DNA of 64,000 bases from Paenibacillus dendrobii (GCF_009807035.1 NZ_WUBI01000001.1:1798001-1862000); one strand, 5' to 3'. Positions 18,995 to 28,891 are shown, numbered from the stretch's first letter. Numbers and translations: made by a program. Notes: generated by a model not told the origin, from the letters alone.

Positions 18995-20314
18995 TCATCT
19001 CCTTGAAAATTCGGAAATCAAACGTTCTTGTACCTGGTCCAGCGTTACCTTTTCATTCACCTTCTGACGCGTGAAATCCCAAATGTCCTGGATATAATCC
19101 ATCGACTCATCAATTTGCTCATTCGAACCTTTTTGATAGGCACCGATATTGATCAGGTCTTCAGAATCCTTGTAAACCGCCATCAGACGCTTCAAGTTCT
19201 CCGCAGCTTCAATCTGCTCTTCCGGAGCGATGTCTTTCATCACCCGACTGATGCTGGACAGAACGTCTATGGCCGGGAAATGTCCTTTATTGGCGATATT
19301 CCGGTCAAGAACGATATGTCCATCCAATATCCCGCGAACGGCATCGGCAATGGGTTCATTCATGTCATCACCGTCTACAAGCACCGTATAAAAGGCCGTA
19401 ATCGAGCCCGTAGGTCCCGTTCCTGCTCGCTCCAGCAGTTTGGGCAAACTAGCGAACACCGAAGGAGTATACCCTCTCATCGCCGGCGGTTCACCGATAG
19501 CCAGACCTACTTCACGCTGAGCCATGGCATAGCGCGTCACGGAATCCATCATCAACATGACATTCATGCCTCTATCCCGGAAATACTCCGCGATGGTTGT
19601 TGCAATCACGGCCCCTTTGATTCTTACCAGCGCCGGCTGATCTGAAGTAGCAACGATGACGACGGAGCGTTGAAGACCTTCAGGCCCCAAATCTCTTTCA
19701 ATAAAATCAAGAACCTCTCGGCCCCGTTCTCCGATGAGCGCAATTACATTGACATCAGCCGAAGTGTTGCGGGCAATCATGCCCATTAATGTACTCTTGC
19801 CGACCCCTGAGCCCGCAAAAATACCAACCCGTTGACCTTTGCCGATGGTAAGGAGACCGTCGATAGCTCTTACTCCGATGCTGATCGGTTCCTTGACTCT
19901 CGGCCGATTCAATGGATTGGAAGGTTCATTGTATGTCGAGCTGTATGGCATCCGCGTCGGAATAAGAGATCCGTCGAGCGGTTGTCCGAGACCATCAAGC
20001 ACTTTACCCAAAAGTTCTGATCCCACCTGCACACTCAGCGGCTTCCCGGTACCTACGACATCACAGCCCGGACCAATCGAGTGGAGCTCGCCTAGCGGCA
20101 TCAGCAGCACTTTATTATCCCGGAACCCGACTACTTCGGCTTGAAGGGGCTTTGCGCTTTTGGTCGGATAAATATAGCAAACATCGCCCACGCTGGCGTC
20201 CGGACCTTCCGATTCCACCATTAAGCCAATAACCTGGGTTACTTTACCGTTGACTCTCACCGGATCCAAATTCCGCAGATGCTCCATGTATCGTCCGCTG
20301 TTAAGCATCTTCAT
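18995..20314 (-). CDS. fliI: Flagellum-specific export ATPase FliI
   Basis: F1-beta-like ATPase that powers and primes flagellar protein export. Walker A is AGSGVGKSTLMG, Walker B is VMLMMDSVTRYA, and the sequence SLPKLLERAGTGPTGSITAFY is typical. Three ATG codons are possible (20338, 20314, 20308). I favour 20314 because GAGGAG lies 13 nt upstream and the length (439 aa) matches the family. It overlaps fliH by 14 nt. Confidence 0.95.
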   Translation of the reverse strand: MKMLNSGRYMEHLRNLDPVRVNGKVTQVIGLMVESEGPDASVGDVCYIYPTKSAKPLQAEVVGFRDNKVLLMPLGELHSIGPGCDVVGTGKPLSVQVGSELLGKVLDGLGQPLDGSLIPTRMPYSSTYNEPSNPLNRPRVKEPISIGVRAIDGLLTIGKGQRVGIFAGSGVGKSTLMGMIARNTSADVNVIALIGERGREVLDFIERDLGPEGLQRSVVIVATSDQPALVRIKGAVIATTIAEYFRDRGMNVMLMMDSVTRYAMAQREVGLAIGEPPAMRGYTPSVFASLPKLLERAGTGPTGSITAFYTVLVDGDDMNEPIADAVRGILDGHIVLDRNIANKGHFPAIDVLSSISRVMKDIAPEEQIEAAENLKRLMAVYKDSEDLINIGAYQKGSNEQIDESMDYIQDIWDFTRQKVNEKVTLDQVQERLISEFSRR

Positions 20315-21149
20315 CCTGGTCTCTACGCTCCTCGTCATCCAGTGCGATCCGGATCAGCTCTTTCTTGATCTCGGTCAGCTGAGTATCAATTCTCGCATCC
20401 ACGCTTCCGAAGGAAGAACGGATCACGCAGCCGCGGTCATGTACTGTCGAATCCGGTAATATCTGCAATTCCGCCTGCGAGTCTATTGCCGCACCAAGTT
20501 CTTCTCTTGCCGCTTGTACGAAAGCGAAATGCTTCGGTGCAACGCATAACGTGATAACGCCTTGCTCCCTTTTGCGGGATAAGTTGCTTTTGATCAGATC
20601 AATCACGTAATCGGATTCCACCGTCAATTGCTTATCGATCACTTTTTCAGCGATGGCGCAACTCAGATCCACCAAAAACGGCTCAGCTTCCTGAACAATT
20701 TGTTCTTTCATTAAATAAGCTTGCTTCAATACCGTTTGAGCCTCATCCATCATACGGGATATTTGCTCCTGCAAATCCGCGAGAGCCTTCTCAGACCCTT
20801 CACGATATCCCGTGTCATACCCTTCCGATTGAAGCGCTTCGACCAAATGTTCATCCTGAAGCCTGCGATCTTGCCACCAGCCGTCAATTTGCTCGTTTGC
20901 CTCCGCCAGTATACGTTCTGCTTCGTCGGAAGCCTCGCGAAGCTGGCGTTCAGCGAACTCGCGCGCATCCTCCAGCATTTCTTTGCTCAGTCGTTTGGAT
21001 TCCTCGTCCGCCTGGATTTCTTTGGTCTCTTCCATTGTCCGGTCTTCAAAAAACACATTTTCATCTGAAGAAACATAGCGGTGTCCCAAATCCAGCTTTT
21101 TGAGTGCCTCCAGAGGCACATACTGGGAAGATTTAATCAAATTAGACAA
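20301..21149 (-). CDS. fliH: Flagellar assembly protein FliH
   Basis: Negative regulator and stator of the FliI ATPase. It has a long charged coiled coil (residues 35-160, dense in Glu, Ala and Arg) and a C-terminal V-ATPase subunit E-like domain with DRGCVIRSSFGSVDARIDTQL. The TTG at 21149 gives MSNLIKSSQYVPLE, which aligns with the family start and lies 11 nt from GGAGG. The ATG at 21158 is only 2 nt from that SD. It overlaps fliG by 8 nt. Confidence 0.9.
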   Translation of the reverse strand: MSNLIKSSQYVPLEALKKLDLGHRYVSSDENVFFEDRTMEETKEIQADEESKRLSKEMLEDAREFAERQLREASDEAERILAEANEQIDGWWQDRRLQDEHLVEALQSEGYDTGYREGSEKALADLQEQISRMMDEAQTVLKQAYLMKEQIVQEAEPFLVDLSCAIAEKVIDKQLTVESDYVIDLIKSNLSRKREQGVITLCVAPKHFAFVQAAREELGAAIDSQAELQILPDSTVHDRGCVIRSSFGSVDARIDTQLTEIKKELIRIALDDEERRDQDEDA

Positions 21150-22167
21150 TGATGTCATCCCCTCCGCCACGAGCGATAATAATCTCACCGGCTTCTTCCA
21201 GTCTGCGGATCGTGCCTACGATGCGGGTTTGAGCTTCTTCCACGTCACGCAGCCGCACAGGCCCCATGAATTCCATTTCTTCCTTGAAGGTTTCGGACAT
21301 GCGTTTGGACATATTGCGGAAAATGACATCCCGCACTTCCTCGCTTGCGACTTTGAGTGCAAGCTGCAGATCCGCACTTTCCACATCGCGGATAATCCGT
21401 TGAATGGAACGGTTGTCCACATTGACGATATCTTCGAAAACGAACATCCGTTTTTTGATTTCTTCGGCCAGTTCCGGATCCTGAATTTCCAGAGAATCGA
21501 GAATGGTTCTTTCCGTCCCGCGGTCGACGCCGTTCAAAATTTGCACGATCGATTCGATGCCGCCTGCGTTCGTGTAGTCTTGCGTTACCGTAGCAGAGAG
21601 TTTTTGTTCCAGAACTCTCTCCACCTGGGAAATGACCTCAGGAGATGTGCTGTCCATGACAGCTATTCTTCTTGCTACATCCGCTTGCTTGTCTTGAGGC
21701 AACGATGACAGAATGGCTGCCGCTTGCTCAAACTGCAGATAAGAAAGTACGAGTGCAATCGTCTGGGCATTTTCATTCTGGATAAAGTTCAAAATCTGAT
21801 TCGGATCGGCTTTGCGAGCAAAATCGAAAGGTCTAACCTGCAATGTCGCGGTCAAGCGGCTAATAACTTCAATCGCTTTTTGCGAACCAAGCGCTTTCTC
21901 CAAGATTTCCTTCGCGTAATTAATGCCGCCTTGCGATATATATTCCTGAGCCAGACAGATTTGATGAAATTCTGCCAAGATCATTTCTTTTTCCATGCTG
22001 TCCACTTTACGGACATTGGCAATTTCTAATGTAAGTTGTTCGATTTCTTCATCCCTAAGATGCTTGAAAATTTGAGCCGAAACTTCCGGGCCCAGGGTAA
22101 TGAGCAGGATCGCCGCTTTTTGCCGTCCGCTCAGCCCCTGGCTGTTTGGTTTTACCAATGGATTCAC
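21142..22167 (-). CDS. fliG: Flagellar motor switch protein FliG
   Basis: C-ring protein that converts stator action into torque. The N-terminal motif is SGRQKAAILLITLGPEVSA, and a C-terminal domain begins at MFVFEDIV. The charged torque helix runs SVDNRS-like through IQRIIRDVESADLQLALK. The length is 341 aa, 2 nt after fliF. Confidence 0.96.
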   Translation of the reverse strand: MNPLVKPNSQGLSGRQKAAILLITLGPEVSAQIFKHLRDEEIEQLTLEIANVRKVDSMEKEMILAEFHQICLAQEYISQGGINYAKEILEKALGSQKAIEVISRLTATLQVRPFDFARKADPNQILNFIQNENAQTIALVLSYLQFEQAAAILSSLPQDKQADVARRIAVMDSTSPEVISQVERVLEQKLSATVTQDYTNAGGIESIVQILNGVDRGTERTILDSLEIQDPELAEEIKKRMFVFEDIVNVDNRSIQRIIRDVESADLQLALKVASEEVRDVIFRNMSKRMSETFKEEMEFMGPVRLRDVEEAQTRIVGTIRRLEEAGEIIIARGGGDDIIV

Positions 22168-22169
22168 CT

Positions 22170-23762
22170 CTATTCGTCAGCGAGCCATGTACGCAGCAGA
22201 TTGACAAACTCCTCCGGCTTTTTCTTTGCCAGCGTTTCGAGCTGTTTGCGCACCTGACTTTCATTCGTCACACTTTCCAAACTAATGGATGGAAATTCCG
22301 TTGGAGCCGGCAATGGAAAATCTTCTTCCATTTCCTCTCTCTGTTTGCGTCGGCGGAAAATCAGGAAGCCGCCTCCGGCTAGCAAAGCGAGCGCGGCGAG
22401 ACCAATACCCCACAGAACTCCTTTGGAAAGCTGTAAACCTTTCGTTTGGGTTTCTTCTCCTCCAAAAGGTTGCGAGTAAACCGAAACTTTTTTAGCGAGT
22501 TCCGCGTCTGTATATGTAGCACCCGAATCCGAAAGAGACGCTCTGACGATATTCACCAAAATATTCTGAATGGCATCCTTTGTCGGTTGATCTACCGTTT
22601 TTTGTCCTGTAGGTGGTTCAACAGCCACATTAATGGTTAAATCTTTTACAGAATAAGGGCTGGACACAATGTCTTTGGTAATCCGGTTCACTTCATAATT
22701 GATCGTCTTCGACAGATCCTCGGAAGTTACGTCACCGGTCGATGAACCGCTAGGATAGGTTGGCACCTGAGTTTGGCCCGTGCCTGCCACGCCGCTGTCA
22801 GGATTCGCCTTGCCCGTATAATTCTTCGATATTTCCTGTACGCTGATTTCGATGCCTTTCATATTCTCTTCATCAACAGGTGTTACCAGGTTTTGTTTGC
22901 TTTGAACCTTATCGAAATTCAATTTGGAAACAACCAGAACGTCAACTTTGTTTGCTCCCATGAATCGGCTTAAGAATTGTCTGACATTTTGACGAACTTC
23001 ATTTTCGAATTTCTTTTGCAGCGTGAAGTTTTCTTCCACGGAACTGCTTAACGTTCCCTGCCCGCCCCGTGCGGACGGCAACAGTTCTGCACCGCCTTCG
23101 CCTTCCATCATCGTGATGTTCTCGATCGGCAAATTCGGTACTGCCGTTTTGACGAGATTGAAATATCCATCGATGGTCTCTTGGTTTGGATTATATCCCG
23201 GCTTGAACGTCAGCACGACGGATGCATTCCCTTTTTCCTGGTCATCCGCACCTGCAAATACGCTCTCCTTAGGCAAAGTTACCAAAACCTTCGCTTGCGA
23301 AATACCGTTCATCCGTGTAAGAAGCTGTTCGACTTCACCATTCAGTGCATTATTGTATTTGACATTAAACTCGCTGTCCGTTGTCCCAATGGAGGACGAG
23401 TTGTCAAATGTGCGGAATCCGATCGAACCGTTCTGAACGATTCCTTGGGAACCAACATCCACTTTAATGCGGGCGGCTTGCGTACTCGGTACAGAGATCG
23501 TTTTACCATCGGAACCCAGCTTATACGGAATGTTGTTGGTATCCAGATAATTCATGATGCCTGCAGAGTCGCTGGAATTTAAATCCTTGAAGGCGACTTC
23601 ATATTCCGTTTTGGAAAGCTGCATGGTCAGCACCACAATAGCGACGATGATTAGAGCCAGTGTTGAGATAAATATTGTTTTTTGTTTTTTGCTGAACTGA
23701 TTCCAATATTGGACGATCTTGTCCTTATATTGGGCGATTCTTTCATTCACAACGTCACCCAC
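22170..23762 (-). CDS. fliF: Flagellar MS-ring protein FliF
   Basis: Builds the MS ring, the base of the flagellum in the membrane. Two membrane segments (about 25-45 and 440-460) flank the large extracytoplasmic domain with ring-building motifs (SKTEYEVAFKDLNSSD, SKAKVLVTLP-type). The C-terminal tail (EEFVNLLRTWLADE) binds FliG. The length is 530 aa. Confidence 0.96.
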   Translation of the reverse strand: MGDVVNERIAQYKDKIVQYWNQFSKKQKTIFISTLALIIVAIVVLTMQLSKTEYEVAFKDLNSSDSAGIMNYLDTNNIPYKLGSDGKTISVPSTQAARIKVDVGSQGIVQNGSIGFRTFDNSSSIGTTDSEFNVKYNNALNGEVEQLLTRMNGISQAKVLVTLPKESVFAGADDQEKGNASVVLTFKPGYNPNQETIDGYFNLVKTAVPNLPIENITMMEGEGGAELLPSARGGQGTLSSSVEENFTLQKKFENEVRQNVRQFLSRFMGANKVDVLVVSKLNFDKVQSKQNLVTPVDEENMKGIEISVQEISKNYTGKANPDSGVAGTGQTQVPTYPSGSSTGDVTSEDLSKTINYEVNRITKDIVSSPYSVKDLTINVAVEPPTGQKTVDQPTKDAIQNILVNIVRASLSDSGATYTDAELAKKVSVYSQPFGGEETQTKGLQLSKGVLWGIGLAALALLAGGGFLIFRRRKQREEMEEDFPLPAPTEFPSISLESVTNESQVRKQLETLAKKKPEEFVNLLRTWLADE

Positions 23763-23788
23763 CCTACCCGAATCTTAGCAATTTACGT

Positions 23789-24094
23789 TTATACTTGCGT
23801 ACGCATGATTTCTTGATAGGCCTCGATGACCTTGTTTCGAACCTGAGACGTAAGTTGCAGACTCAGCAGCGCCTTTTGCGAGGAAATCATGACCTGGTCA
23901 ACGTCCACCTGTCCGAGCATAAATTTATTGCTCATCTCCTCGGCCGCTTTTTCCTGATCAGCAATCTGGCTGATGGCATCTTCCAGGTATGAACCAAACT
24001 TGCTAAGGGATTCAGCCGGTGTTGCTCCGCTTTGACTCTCCTGAAGTTTCAGCGGTTGTAAAGCCTGAGTGGAAAACATGGTGTTTTGAATCAT
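23789..24094 (-). CDS. fliE: Flagellar hook-basal body complex protein FliE
   Basis: Joins the MS ring to the rod. The 101-residue protein has the family motifs KFGSYLEDAISQIADQEKAA, DVDQVMISSQKALLSLQLT and the C-terminal RNKVIEAYQEIMRTQV. It is placed between flgC and fliF. Confidence 0.94.
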   Translation of the reverse strand: MIQNTMFSTQALQPLKLQESQSGATPAESLSKFGSYLEDAISQIADQEKAAEEMSNKFMLGQVDVDQVMISSQKALLSLQLTSQVRNKVIEAYQEIMRTQV

Positions 24095-24135
24095 TAATGT
24101 CCCTCCTTACATTTTTATGGTTTTAATACAAGGAA

Positions 24136-24588
24136 CTAACGTCCTATTTCCAGTGCTTTCATAACCATTGCTTTGGAAGCGTTTAAGGCTGTCACGTTTG
24201 CATTGTAAGAATGTGAGGCAGAGATCATATCTACCATTTCTTTGGTGAGGTCTACATTAGGCATATATACATAACCGTCCGCATCCGCATCCGGATGATT
24301 GGGATTGTACACTGGCTTAAAGGGAGTTGAATCTTCCTGAATCGCAGTAACCTTGACGCCCCGGGCGGTGCTGTCCTCTCCATTCATCTGCGCTTGCAGC
24401 ATGTTCGCAAAATTCGACTCATTCGGCGAAAATACGACCATTTTACGGCGATACGGTACTGCTTTGCCGTTTACCATTGAAGCTCTTGTCGTTTCGGCAT
24501 TCGCGATGTTAGAAGAAATGACATCCATTCTGAGGCGTTGCGCCGTCAAACCCGATGCGCTAATGCCAAAGCTGCTGTTCAAGTTCAT
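24136..24588 (-). CDS. flgC: Flagellar basal-body rod protein FlgC
   Basis: Proximal rod subunit. The N-terminal motif is GISASGLTAQRLRMDVISSN with NIANAETTR, and the C-terminal coil is VDMISASHSYNANVTALNAS. The length is 150 aa, 6 nt after flgB. Confidence 0.95.
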   Translation of the reverse strand: MNLNSSFGISASGLTAQRLRMDVISSNIANAETTRASMVNGKAVPYRRKMVVFSPNESNFANMLQAQMNGEDSTARGVKVTAIQEDSTPFKPVYNPNHPDADADGYVYMPNVDLTKEMVDMISASHSYNANVTALNASKAMVMKALEIGR

Positions 24589-24594
24589 TTATTC

Positions 24595-25002
24595 CTATCT
24601 CCCTTCGACCGCTACACGCATCATTTTGATTTGTTCATTGATTTGCTGGATGTAAGAATTGTACTGAATTTGATTCGCTGCGAGATTGGCCATTTCGCTG
24701 TCGACATCGACGTTGTTAAGGTTGTTGTTCATTGAAGTGGATTGATCCATGGTTACGACAGGCTCAGGTATCGAGCTTGTAGGACCTATGGCAAAGTGCC
24801 GGGGATCTGTGATCTTCCCGCGCAGTTGAGGCATGCTTCCATTCATTTCCTGCTGCAGCAGACTTTCAAATGACACTTCCGACCGTTTAAAGTAAGGTGT
24901 TTCTTCATTCGCGATGTTGTTGGAAATGACGTTCTGCCTGATGTTTGCCGCTTGCAGGCCAGCCTCCATGCGTTGAAAGCTGGTGCTGTTCAACAAATCC
25001 AT
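24595..25002 (-). CDS. flgB: Flagellar basal-body rod protein FlgB
   Basis: Proximal rod subunit and first gene of the fla/che operon. The motif QNVISNNIANEETPYFKR is the family signature, and the C-terminus is a helix NQIQYNSYIQQINEQIKMM. The ATG at 25002 follows AAGGGGG with 8 nt spacing and gives 135 aa. The upstream reading to 25098 lacks an SD and is unlike FlgB. About 175 nt separate this start from the terminator-like hairpin described at 25179-25222. Confidence 0.94.
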   Translation of the reverse strand: MDLLNSTSFQRMEAGLQAANIRQNVISNNIANEETPYFKRSEVSFESLLQQEMNGSMPQLRGKITDPRHFAIGPTSSIPEPVVTMDQSTSMNNNLNNVDVDSEMANLAANQIQYNSYIQQINEQIKMMRVAVEGR

Positions 25003-25178
25003 TTTGCTGTCCCCCTTTTCCATATCTTGTATAAATACTTTTTCATATCCGTCGCTCCGAAACTTGTTTTTTTCGACAAAAGAAATCAAAATAAACAATA
25101 TTTCTAGGACTTAAGTAGAAAAATTTACTAACTTGTCGTATATCCTAAGTTTCTTAAAGATTGGGTTATATTACAATA

Positions 25179-25376
25179 AGAAAAAAGCCCTATCTTTTAG
25201 TCAAAAGGAGGGCTTTTTTCTTATTTTATGTTAAGTTATTCCTAAAACTGCTCGGGATAAGGGATTAGAGGTTCATATCCCGCTTTCGCATCGTCACTTT
25301 TCGCCAAAACCAAAACTAAACAGTCCCGGTTTTTCCGATTTGCGAAAGCAAAACTTGTGAAACAATTACCATGTAC
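25179..25376 (-). promoter_or_regulatory. Candidate structured leader RNA with intrinsic terminator upstream of flgB
   Basis: Read on the minus strand, this stretch folds into several stems. P1 is GCTTTCGCA (25349-25341) with TGCGAAAGC (25290-25282), 9 perfect pairs. Inside it is P2, left arm 25333-25322 (AAAACCGGGACT) with right arm 25317-25306 (AGTTTTGGTTTT), 12 pairs including three G-U around the loop GTTT. After P1 comes P3, GGGATA (25281-25276) with TATCCC (25259-25254). The last element is a 14-bp stem, 25222-25209 with 25192-25179, closing in GGGCTTTTTT, a standard intrinsic terminator. No gene lies between this terminator and the hslU terminator, so it would act on RNA heading into flgB. 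The sequence does not match c-di-GMP type I or II consensus elements as I know them. Function is inferred from structure only. Confidence 0.5.
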
Positions 25377-25381
25377 ATAAT

Positions 25382-25411
25382 TTAATCCCATTTTACTGCT
25401 TTTATAGTCAA
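25382..25411 (-). promoter_or_regulatory. Possible SigA-type promoter for the flgB leader
   Basis: Minus-strand TTGACT (25411-25406) and GATTAA (25387-25382) are separated by 18 nt. The -35 is good and the -10 weak. It would start RNA near 25375, just before the P1 stem. The -35 lies directly in the T-rich tail of the hslU terminator. No convincing SigD box (TAAA-N15-GCCGATAA) was found. Confidence 0.3.
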
Positions 25412-25460
25412 ATAAACCCGATCAGAATATATGCCATTAAGGCTTCTGGTCGGGTTTATT
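25411..25460 (-). terminator. Intrinsic terminator of the topA-trmFO-hslV-hslU transcript
   Basis: Inverted repeat AATAAACCCGA (25411-25421) with TCGGGTTTATT (25450-25460), extended inward by CAGAA/TTCTG. It is T-rich on the minus-strand exit side. It lies 73 nt after the hslU stop. Confidence 0.8.
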
Positions 25461-25532
25461 GATGCTTTCAATAAATACTGCTGCCAAATATAGACGGTCA
25501 GTCAACTATGAATAGGCTTCGCGATTGACATT

Positions 25533-26936
25533 TCATAAGATATATTGGCTGAGATCACGGTCCTGGGCAATGCCAGCAAGCTTCTCGCGCACATATTCAG
25601 GTGTTATGGTCATTTGTTCCAGCGTCAGTTCAGGAGCCTCAAAGGACAAATCCTCAAGCAGCTTCTCCAGAATAGTGTGAAGTCTGCGGGCTCCGATGTT
25701 TTCCATACTGTCATTAACGGATGCGGCAATCTTGGCAATTTCCCTGATTGCTTCCGGCGAAAAGTCGATTTCGATGTTCTCTGTTTTCAAGAGATCCTTG
25801 TACTGCTTCGTGATCGCATTTTTCGGCTCCGTCAAAATCGACACAAAGTCGTCCAGCGACAGGCTGTTTAATTCGACACGAATCGGGAAACGACCCTGCA
25901 GCTCCGGAATGAGATCCGAAGGCTTGGCGATATGAAAAGCTCCAGCCGCAATAAACAGGATGAAATCCGTCTTCACAGGACCGTATTTGGTCATGACAGT
26001 CGATCCTTCGACAATTGGCAGGATATCCCTCTGCACGCCTTCTCTGGACACGTCAGGCCCTGATCCCTTGCCTTGGCTGGCAACCTTGTCGATTTCGTCA
26101 ATGAAAATCATTCCGGACTGTTCGGCGCGATGAATGGACTCGGCAATGACATCATCCATATCAATCAGCTTGGTGGCTTCTTCCTGTGTTAATACTTTAC
26201 GTGCTTCTTTAATGGCCAGCTTACGTTTTTTAGTCCGTTTCGGAAGCAGACTCCCGAACATTTCCTGCATATTCATGCCCATCTGGTCATTACCCTGACC
26301 GGCAAGCATATCCATCATGTTCGGCGTAGTATCTTCTACGTCAATTTCAATCAGATCGTCCTCCATGCCGCCGGAAAGCAGCTTGAATTTTACCTGACGG
26401 CGTTTTTCCGCAACGTTGCTGTCCTGCTCTTTGTCTTCTTCCGGTTCCTGCTGGTTATTGTTGCCGCCTCCGAAGATCATTTCGAAAGGATTGCGCTGAC
26501 TTTTGTTCTTGCCGCTCTGGGGAACAAGAATCTGAACAATGCGCTCATTGGCAAGCTCTTCCGCCCGGTCTTTGACCTTTTCCGTGCGTTCCGATTTCAC
26601 CATGCGAATCGAGGTCTCGATCAGATCGCGAACCATGGATTCGACGTCTCGGCCGACATAACCGACTTCCGTGAATTTGGTAGCCTCGATTTTGACAAAA
26701 GGCGCATTAACCAGTTTAGCCAAACGTCTGGCAATTTCGGTCTTGCCTACGCCGGTTGGCCCAATCATAAGAATGTTTTTAGGTACGATTTCATCGCGGT
26801 CTTCATCTGGAAGCAGATTACGGCGATACCGGTTGCGTAGAGCAACGGCTACGGATTTCTTCGCCTCTTTTTGACCGACGATATATTTATCCAATTCGGC
26901 AACAACCTGTCTCGGAGTCAAGTTCTGGTTATCCAT
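25533..26936 (-). CDS. hslU: ATP-dependent protease ATPase subunit HslU (ClpY)
   Basis: AAA+ unfoldase partner of HslV. Walker A is [17 protein letters not shown], Walker B is [11 protein letters not shown], and the C-terminal sensor region has [18 protein letters not shown]. The C-terminus SQYIL inserts into HslV. The ATG at 26936 follows a GGGGG element and gives 467 aa, the family length; the longer reading adds a basic tail without an SD. It begins 17 nt after hslV. In B. subtilis codY follows here, but not in this genome. Confidence 0.96.
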   Translation of the reverse strand: MDNQNLTPRQVVAELDKYIVGQKEAKKSVAVALRNRYRRNLLPDEDRDEIVPKNILMIGPTGVGKTEIARRLAKLVNAPFVKIEATKFTEVGYVGRDVESMVRDLIETSIRMVKSERTEKVKDRAEELANERIVQILVPQSGKNKSQRNPFEMIFGGGNNNQQEPEEDKEQDSNVAEKRRQVKFKLLSGGMEDDLIEIDVEDTTPNMMDMLAGQGNDQMGMNMQEMFGSLLPKRTKKRKLAIKEARKVLTQEEATKLIDMDDVIAESIHRAEQSGMIFIDEIDKVASQGKGSGPDVSREGVQRDILPIVEGSTVMTKYGPVKTDFILFIAAGAFHIAKPSDLIPELQGRFPIRVELNSLSLDDFVSILTEPKNAITKQYKDLLKTENIEIDFSPEAIREIAKIAASVNDSMENIGARRLHTILEKLLEDLSFEAPELTLEQMTITPEYVREKLAGIAQDRDLSQYIL

Positions 26937-26953
26937 ATGCATCCCCCTACCTT

Positions 26954-27496
26954 TTACAACTCTTCCACGATGATATTTCCGTTGGTGTACACACAAATTT
27001 CGGAAGCGATTTTCAGGGCCTCCCGCGCAATATCCTTCGCTTCGAGATCCTGGGCATGACGCTTGAGAGCACGGCCTGCCGACAATGCAAAATTGCCTCC
27101 TGAACCAATCGCAAGAACATCATCATCAGGTTCGATAATTTCTCCGCCCCCGGAGATCAGCAGCATACCGCTCTTGTCCATGACGATCATCAGAGCTTCG
27201 AGCTTGCGCAAAACGCGGTCCGATCTCCAGTCTTTAGCCAGTTCTACCGCAGCACGCTGAAGATTGCCATGATGCTCCTCCAGCTTACCCTCAAACTTTT
27301 CGAACAATGTAATGGCATCCGCTACAGATCCGGCAAAGCCGGCTACGACCTGGCCCCGGTATAACCGGCGCACCTTTTTAGCCGTTTGCTTCATAATCAT
27401 ATTTTCTCCGAACGTCACTTGGCCATCACCGGCGATGGCCGCTTTTCCATTGTGGCGCACGGCGCAGATCGTTGTTGCATGAAATGACATCTCCAT
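26954..27496 (-). CDS. hslV: ATP-dependent protease peptidase subunit HslV (ClpQ)
   Basis: Proteasome-beta-like peptidase that forms a complex with HslU. The core [20 protein letters not shown] carries the catalytic N-terminal region, and [14 protein letters not shown] and ELCTNG-type C-terminal features fit. AGGAGG lies 10 nt upstream of the ATG at 27496 (MEMSFHATT). An in-frame ATG at 27490 would directly expose Ser after Met removal, as described for the B. subtilis serine-type ClpQ. Which start is used decides whether a short propeptide exists. The length is 180 or 178 aa. Confidence 0.94.
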   Translation of the reverse strand: MEMSFHATTICAVRHNGKAAIAGDGQVTFGENMIMKQTAKKVRRLYRGQVVAGFAGSVADAITLFEKFEGKLEEHHGNLQRAAVELAKDWRSDRVLRKLEALMIVMDKSGMLLISGGGEIIEPDDDVLAIGSGGNFALSAGRALKRHAQDLEAKDIAREALKIASEICVYTNGNIIVEEL

Positions 27497-27510
27497 ACCC
27501 GTCAAGCCTC

Positions 27511-28857
27511 CTAGTCTAGACTTCCTTCGTGTGCTGTAGATACGCCATAAGCTTCAACAAATTCAGCAACGCTAGCCAATGCTCGGTTAGCGAGTGCCTC
27601 GTTTTTCTCTTTTTTGTTGCGGATCTTTTTCTCGAGTCCAGGCAACAGACCGAAGTTAGCATTCATTGGTTGAAAATGTGCAGGATCTGCATGAGTAACA
27701 TAGTGTGCCATGCTGCCGATCGTACTGGTCTCGGGCAAAACGACAAGCTCCTCGCCTTTTGCCTTCCTAGCGGCGTTAATTCCGGCTATAAGCCCTGAAG
27801 CAGCGGATTCCACATAACCTTCCACCCCGGTCATTTGACCGGCAAAAAACAGGTTCTCATTCGTTTTAAGCTGATATGTAGGTTTCAGCAGTCGTGGCGA
27901 ATTAATGAATGTATTGCGATGCATGACGCCATATCGGACATATTCGGCATTTTCAAGACCCGGGATCATGGAGAAGACGCGTTTTTGCTCTCCCCATTTC
28001 AAATGAGTCTGGAAACCGACAAGGTTATACAACGTCCCGGCAGCATTGTCCTGACGAAGCTGAACAACGGCATAAGGAAGTGTGCCTGTATGCGGATTCA
28101 CCAGACCAACCGGTTTCATCGGGCCGAATAAAGCGGTTTGCTTACCACGTTTCATCATAACTTCAATCGGCATGCAGCCCTCGAAGTAAACTTCTTTTTC
28201 AAATTCCTTCAGCTGAGCGACTTCAGCTGTTACGAGCGCATCATAAAATGCATTAAACTCTTCTTCGTTCATCGGACAGTTCAGGTAAGCCGCCTCGCCT
28301 TTGTCATACCGGGAAGCGAGATAAACCTTACTCATATCGATCGAATCTTTTTCCACGATCGGCGCAGCTGCATCATAAAAATAGAAATATTCCTCGCCCA
28401 TCAGCGCTTTAATCTCCGCGGAGAGCGAAGGCGAAGTCAGCGGGCCGGTTGCGATGACAACAATCCCATCTTCAGGTATATGCTGAAGTTCCTCATTTAC
28501 GACCTCTATCAGCGGATGGTTATGAAGAATATCCGTGATGTCTCCGGAAAATCCATCGCGGTCTACGGCCAATGCGCCACCGGCGGGCACCGCATTTTTA
28601 TCCGCAGATCCCAAAATAATGGAATCAAGCATGCGCATCTCTTCTTTAAGCACGCCTACAGCATTGGTTAAACCATTTGCTCTAAGTGAGTTCGTGCACA
28701 CCAGCTCGGCAAACTTGTCCGTGTGATGCGCAGGTGTTTTCACGACGGGGCGCATTTCATATAATTTCACGGGAACGCCGCGGCTAGCGATCTGCCAGGC
28801 AGCTTCGCTGCCCGCCAGACCGGCGCCGATAACGGTTACCTGTTTTACTTCAGTCAA
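27511..28857 (-). CDS. trmFO: tRNA (uracil-54-C5)-methyltransferase, folate/FAD-dependent TrmFO
   Basis: Makes ribothymidine at position 54 of tRNA using methylene-tetrahydrofolate and FAD. The N-terminal dinucleotide fold [16 protein letters not shown] is followed by the GidA-like signature [14 protein letters not shown] and, near the C-terminus, [20 protein letters not shown]. The start is TTG with GGAGG 9 nt upstream. The length is 448 aa, lying between topA and hslV. The codV/xerC gene found here in B. subtilis is missing. Confidence 0.95.
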   Translation of the reverse strand: MTEVKQVTVIGAGLAGSEAAWQIASRGVPVKLYEMRPVVKTPAHHTDKFAELVCTNSLRANGLTNAVGVLKEEMRMLDSIILGSADKNAVPAGGALAVDRDGFSGDITDILHNHPLIEVVNEELQHIPEDGIVVIATGPLTSPSLSAEIKALMGEEYFYFYDAAAPIVEKDSIDMSKVYLASRYDKGEAAYLNCPMNEEEFNAFYDALVTAEVAQLKEFEKEVYFEGCMPIEVMMKRGKQTALFGPMKPVGLVNPHTGTLPYAVVQLRQDNAAGTLYNLVGFQTHLKWGEQKRVFSMIPGLENAEYVRYGVMHRNTFINSPRLLKPTYQLKTNENLFFAGQMTGVEGYVESAASGLIAGINAARKAKGEELVVLPETSTIGSMAHYVTHADPAHFQPMNANFGLLPGLEKKIRNKKEKNEALANRALASVAEFVEAYGVSTAHEGSLD

Positions 28858-28891
28858 ATTGATTACCTCCTACGTTTAACGCAACATGCTG

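Noticed and set aside
25227..25380. c-di-GMP riboswitch (type I or II) ahead of flgB
   Set aside because: The characteristic conserved core sequences are absent on both strands; only the presence of a structured leader is retained.
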